In this document: one piece after another, positions 20,646 through 23,175 of the stretch
Numbering within the stretch: the first letter of the stretch is position 1
Layout of the letters: each line of letters begins with the position of its first letter
The notes under the pieces: generated by a model
The model's input: only the letters and a program-made list of their open reading frames with translations
The model's database searches: none
Told to the model about the DNA's origin: nothing
Assembly (NCBI GenBank): GCA_033856335.1
Contig: JAWVFG010000056.1
Location: 1 to 23,175 of the forward strand
From: DASUPK01 sp033856335
GTDB lineage: Bacteria > Actinomycetota > Thermoleophilia > Solirubrobacterales > 70-9
Length of the DNA stretch: 23,175 nt
Reading direction: 5' to 3'
Program-made: the position numbers and the translations under genes

Positions 20646-22211
20646 TCAGAGGCGAAGGCCGCGCTGCTTTGGGCCGTCCCCGCGCTCGTGCTCCAGGATC
20701 TCGTAGGCCCGTTCCGCCCAGTCGCAAAGGAGCGCGCGTGTGTCGCGCGGGTCGATGATCTCCTCCACCGCAAAACGCTCGGCCGTCCGGAACGGCGAGC
20801 GGACGGCGTCGAGCCGAGCCTGGATCTGGCGGTAGAGCGCCTCGGGGTCCTCGGCGGCCTCGAGCTCACGCCGATACGCGACCTCCAGCCCGCCGGCGAT
20901 CGGCAACGACCCCCAGTTCGCCGACGGCCACGCGTAGCGAAGGTTGAGCCTCGAGTGATCGCCGTGGCCGGCCCCGGCGACTCCGTAGACCTTGCGGATC
21001 AGGACCGAGACCCAGGGGACCGTGGCCTGGTAGACGCCGACCAGGGCACGGGTCCCCCGGCGGATCGTCCCGGCACGCTCCGACGCGGTGCCGATCAGGA
21101 AGCCGGGCTGATCCACCAGGTTCGCCACCGGCAAACGGAACTGGTCGCAGAGGTCCACGAACCGAGTCAGCTTGTCCGAGCCCTCCGCCGTCAGGCTACC
21201 CCCGTAGTGCTCCGGGTCGGACGCGAGCACGCCGACCGGGCGGCCCCCTAGTCGCGCCAGGGCGGTGATCTGCGGGCGGCCATAGCGCGCCCCCAACTCG
21301 AAGACGGAGTCTCTGTCGAAGACCGCCTCCAGGATCCGGCGCATCTTGTACGTGCGCCGCTCCTCGCGCGGCACGATCTCGAGCAGCTCCTCCTCCCGGC
21401 GGTCGGCGGGATCCGTTGAGGACACGACCGGCGGCAGCTCCCAGACGTTGTCCGGCATATAGGAGAGGAACCGCTTCAGCTGCGAGATCGCGTCCTCCTC
21501 GTCGGCGGCCTCGTTGTCGATCGCGCCGGCCTGGGTCTGGACGCGGGAGCCGCCGAGCTCCTCGCGGTCCGGCTCCTCCCCCAACCCGGCCATCGCGACA
21601 ACAGGCGGTCCCGCGACGAACATGTGGGAGGTCCCCTTGACCATCACGCTGAAGTGACTCGCGACGGCGCGCGCGGCGCCGAGGCCCGCGGTCGGCCCAA
21701 GCGCGGCCGCGACGATCGGTACGCGGGAGAGGTTCGCCGCCATCAGCTCGAACCCGGGAAGCAGGGGCACGATGCTGAAGCCCATGTCCTCGAGCATCTT
21801 GACGCTGCCCCCTCCCCCACTCCCCTCGATCAGGCGGACGAGCGGCAACCGGAGGTCGTGCGCGGCGCGCTCGGCCCAGACCGTCTTCTGCCAGATCGCA
21901 GCGTCCGCCGATCCGCCCCGCACCGTGAAGTCGTCCCCTTCCACGATCGCCCGCCTGCCGTCGATCCTCCCCTGGCCGATGATCATGTTCGCCGGCCGGA
22001 AGTCGGTCAGCGTTCCGTCGTCGCCGTATGTGCCCTGTCCCGAGACCAGGCCGGTCTCGTGAAAGCTGTCCTCGTCGAAGAGCCGCTCGATCCGCTCGCG
22101 GACGGTGAGCCGGCCCGCGGCGCGCTGGCGCTCCACCCGCTCCTCGCCGCCCATGCGCCGGGCGAGCTCCTCGCGCTCGCGGAGCTCCTTCAATTCCTCC
22201 TCCCACGACAT
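20646..22211 (-). CDS. Acyl-CoA carboxylase carboxyltransferase subunit (propionyl/methylcrotonyl-CoA carboxylase beta-like)
   Basis: The 521-residue subunit transfers carboxyl from carboxybiotin to an acyl-CoA. It has both crotonase-fold halves: an N-half with GRLTVRERIERLFDEDSF, LIEGSGGGGSVKMLEDMG and GPTAGLGAARAVASHFSVM, and a C-half with DRDSVFELGARYGRPQ, NLVDQPGFLIGTASERAG, and VSVLIRKVYGVAGAG. The spacing suits biotin-dependent acyl-CoA carboxylases of the AccD/PccB/MccB group. The acyl substrate is not certain. No biotin carboxylase/carrier gene is in the window, so its partner lies elsewhere. ATG 22211 (MSWEEELKELRERE) is chosen; an upstream TTG at 22235 is in frame but unlikely. It lies 43 bases downstream of the VIT gene on the same strand. 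Confidence 0.92.
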   Translation of the reverse strand: MSWEEELKELREREELARRMGGEERVERQRAAGRLTVRERIERLFDEDSFHETGLVSGQGTYGDDGTLTDFRPANMIIGQGRIDGRRAIVEGDDFTVRGGSADAAIWQKTVWAERAAHDLRLPLVRLIEGSGGGGSVKMLEDMGFSIVPLLPGFELMAANLSRVPIVAAALGPTAGLGAARAVASHFSVMVKGTSHMFVAGPPVVAMAGLGEEPDREELGGSRVQTQAGAIDNEAADEEDAISQLKRFLSYMPDNVWELPPVVSSTDPADRREEELLEIVPREERRTYKMRRILEAVFDRDSVFELGARYGRPQITALARLGGRPVGVLASDPEHYGGSLTAEGSDKLTRFVDLCDQFRLPVANLVDQPGFLIGTASERAGTIRRGTRALVGVYQATVPWVSVLIRKVYGVAGAGHGDHSRLNLRYAWPSANWGSLPIAGGLEVAYRRELEAAEDPEALYRQIQARLDAVRSPFRTAERFAVEEIIDPRDTRALLCDWAERAYEILEHERGDGPKQRGLRL

Positions 22212-22254
22212 GGCCACAACATACGGCCGCCACAAACTTCGCGGCCGAGTCAGG

Positions 22255-22773
22255 CTAGGCCTGGCCGATGAGCGCGCCCGTGATCGCCACGATCACGCCG
22301 CCGACCGTCACCTGGATCAGCGAGCTCGACCAGGAGACGTCGAGGAATTGCTTGCGGATCCAGGCGATCCCGATCAGCTCGCAGCCCACGGTGAACGAGG
22401 CCACCAGGAGAGCCGTGTGCAGGTCGCTGATCAGGAAGGGCAGCGCATGGAAGCTCCCTCCGAAGAAGGTCGCCCTGCCGGTGATCACGCCGCGGGACAT
22501 CGAGCTGCCCCGCCCGGTCACGGCCCCGTCGTCGGAGAGGGCCTCGGACAGCCCCATGCTGATCCCGGCGCCGAGCGCCGCGGCGAGCCCGACGAAGAGG
22601 GCGGCGTGAGGGCCCGCCAGGAACGCCGTCGCGAAGATCGGCGCGAGCGTCGAGACCGTGCCGTCGATCAGGCCGATCAGCGCGGGTTGGACGCGCTGGA
22701 GCATGTAGCGCTCTTCGTCCGCCGCGCTCATGCGCCCCGCAAGTCTCGCCACCAGTTCGCTCACATCCGACAT
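22255..22773 (-). CDS. VIT1/CCC1-family iron/manganese transporter-like membrane protein
   Basis: The 172-residue protein resembles the VIT/CCC1 group that moves Fe(II) or Mn(II) out of the cytoplasm. The N-terminal helix is ALIGLIDGTVSTLAPIFATA (with the family G-x-x-D-G motif), followed by GLAAALGAGISMGLSEALSD and then two or three C-terminal transmembrane segments (LLVASFTVGCELIGIAWIRK, then VGGVIVAITGALIG). It lacks the N-terminal rubrerythrin-like domain found in some bacterial VIT proteins. It is divergent from a Fur-family gene across 68 AT-rich bases, which supports an iron role. No ribosome-binding site precedes ATG 22773; ATG at codon 15 (22731) is an alternative start. Confidence 0.8.
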   Translation of the reverse strand: MSDVSELVARLAGRMSAADEERYMLQRVQPALIGLIDGTVSTLAPIFATAFLAGPHAALFVGLAAALGAGISMGLSEALSDDGAVTGRGSSMSRGVITGRATFFGGSFHALPFLISDLHTALLVASFTVGCELIGIAWIRKQFLDVSWSSSLIQVTVGGVIVAITGALIGQA

Positions 22774-22841
22774 AATACAAGAGAGTTAAGATAAGGTATC
22801 CCTAAGATATAGGATGCTTTATTAGGTTGACCTGAGAGACG
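22774..22841. promoter_or_regulatory. AT-rich divergent VIT/Fur intergenic region with metal-regulator-like sites
   Basis: This 68-base gap is markedly AT-rich against GC-rich flanks. It holds a direct repeat of TAAGATA (22787 and 22803, 16 bp apart), an ATCC-N10-GGAT inverted repeat (22798-22815), and TTAGGTTGACCTGA (22822-22835), whose AGGT/ACCT arms resemble DtxR/IdeR or Fur half-sites. A possible plus-strand promoter is TTAAGA (22786) with TATAGG (22808) at 16-bp spacing. Autoregulation by the adjacent Fur-family protein is inferred. Confidence 0.5.
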
Positions 22842-23175
22842 ATGACCCCCGACCCGCATATCCACGCCCCGCCCCACGACGATGCCGAGCTCGCCGAGCT
22901 CCTCCGCGAGCGCGGCCTGCGGGCCACCTCGCAGCGGGTCGTCATGCACCGCCTCCTCCGCGACAGCGCCCGGCACATAAGCGCGGAGGATCTCCTCTCC
23001 GAGGCCAGCGAGAAGCTGCCGGGAGTGTCGCTCCCCACGGTTTACGCCACGCTCGAGCTCTTCGAGCAGCTCGGCATCGTCCGCCGGGTGAACGGCGGCG
23101 GTGGCACGCTCCTCTGGGACACGCGCGCCGACGCCCACCACCACATGATCTGTCGCCGCTGCGGCCGCATCGAGG
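22842..23175 (+). CDS. Fur-family metalloregulator (3' truncated by window edge)
   Basis: The visible 111 residues start MTPDPHIHAPPHDDAELAEL and show the Fur winged-helix domain: LRERGLRATSQRVVMHRLL, SAEDLLSEASEKLPGVSL and PTVYATLELFEQLGIVRRV. Then comes DAHHHMICRRCGRIE, the regulatory-metal histidines and the first CxxC of the structural zinc site. The frame is open to the window end. Fur, PerR, Zur and Mur share these features, so the metal is not settled. The divergent VIT transporter favours iron or manganese, or peroxide sensing (PerR). The N-terminus carries an extra His/Pro-rich stretch (HIHAPPHDD). ATG 22842 has weak GAGAG upstream. Confidence 0.92.
   Translation, partial: MTPDPHIHAPPHDDAELAELLRERGLRATSQRVVMHRLLRDSARHISAEDLLSEASEKLPGVSLPTVYATLELFEQLGIVRRVNGGGGTLLWDTRADAHHHMICRRCGRIE

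Overview
The window is a dense, GC-rich bacterial chromosome segment with no tRNA, rRNA, IS element, prophage or CRISPR array that I can see. The family content is actinobacterial: a PIG-V-type mannosyltransferase, an ECF sigma factor with a membrane partner, a WS/DGAT acyltransferase, a stand-alone LigD phosphoesterase, DUF5679, CsbD, many GTG starts and likely leaderless genes. A Thermoleophilia/Solirubrobacterales-like soil actinobacterium fits best, but that placement is inference. Genes are closely packed and no gap exceeds about 220 bases.

Layout. 1-3015 (+): 5'-truncated PIG-V-like mannosyltransferase, then a VLCAD-like acyl-CoA dehydrogenase. 3029-4284 (-): ECF sigma factor and a GTGA-coupled single-pass membrane protein, divergent from a TetR regulator (4325-4939, +), which converges on a thiolase (4936-6099, -). 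6178-7660 (+): Lys/Ala-tailed coiled-coil membrane protein, a 48-residue DUF5679 protein and a cupredoxin lipoprotein ending at a clear terminator. 7749-9242 (-): secreted propeller-like protein. 9276-10612 (+): PAS protein and MBL-fold hydrolase. 10609-16123 (-): a compact three-gene set of PvdQ/aculeacin-type acylase, flavin amine oxidase and amidase, preceded by two tandem palindromes. 16282-17376 (-): MsrA and a NUDIX hydrolase. 17417-18190 (+): membrane protein. 18191-18409: hairpin-rich intergenic region with a minus-strand terminator. 18410-18598 (-): CsbD. 18688-20645 (+): WS/DGAT acyltransferase coupled to a LigD phosphoesterase-domain protein. 20646-22773 (-): acyl-CoA carboxylase carboxyltransferase and a VIT-type iron transporter. 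22842-end (+): 3'-truncated Fur-family regulator, divergent from the VIT gene across an AT-rich operator-like gap.

How it fits together. Four genes handle acyl-CoA or neutral lipid (dehydrogenase, thiolase, carboxyltransferase, wax ester/TAG synthase). The sigma/anti-sigma-like pair, MsrA, NUDIX and CsbD point to stress response, and VIT plus Fur to iron handling. The best candidate for something undescribed is the acylase-amine oxidase-amidase set. The acylase keeps the catalytic spacing of quorum-quenching N-acyl-homoserine-lactone acylases (Ser at mature beta-chain position 1, His 23, Val 70), and its upstream gap carries two copies of CCGATAGC-N4-GCTAC. A second candidate is the run of hairpins between the CsbD gene and the terminator at about 18198.
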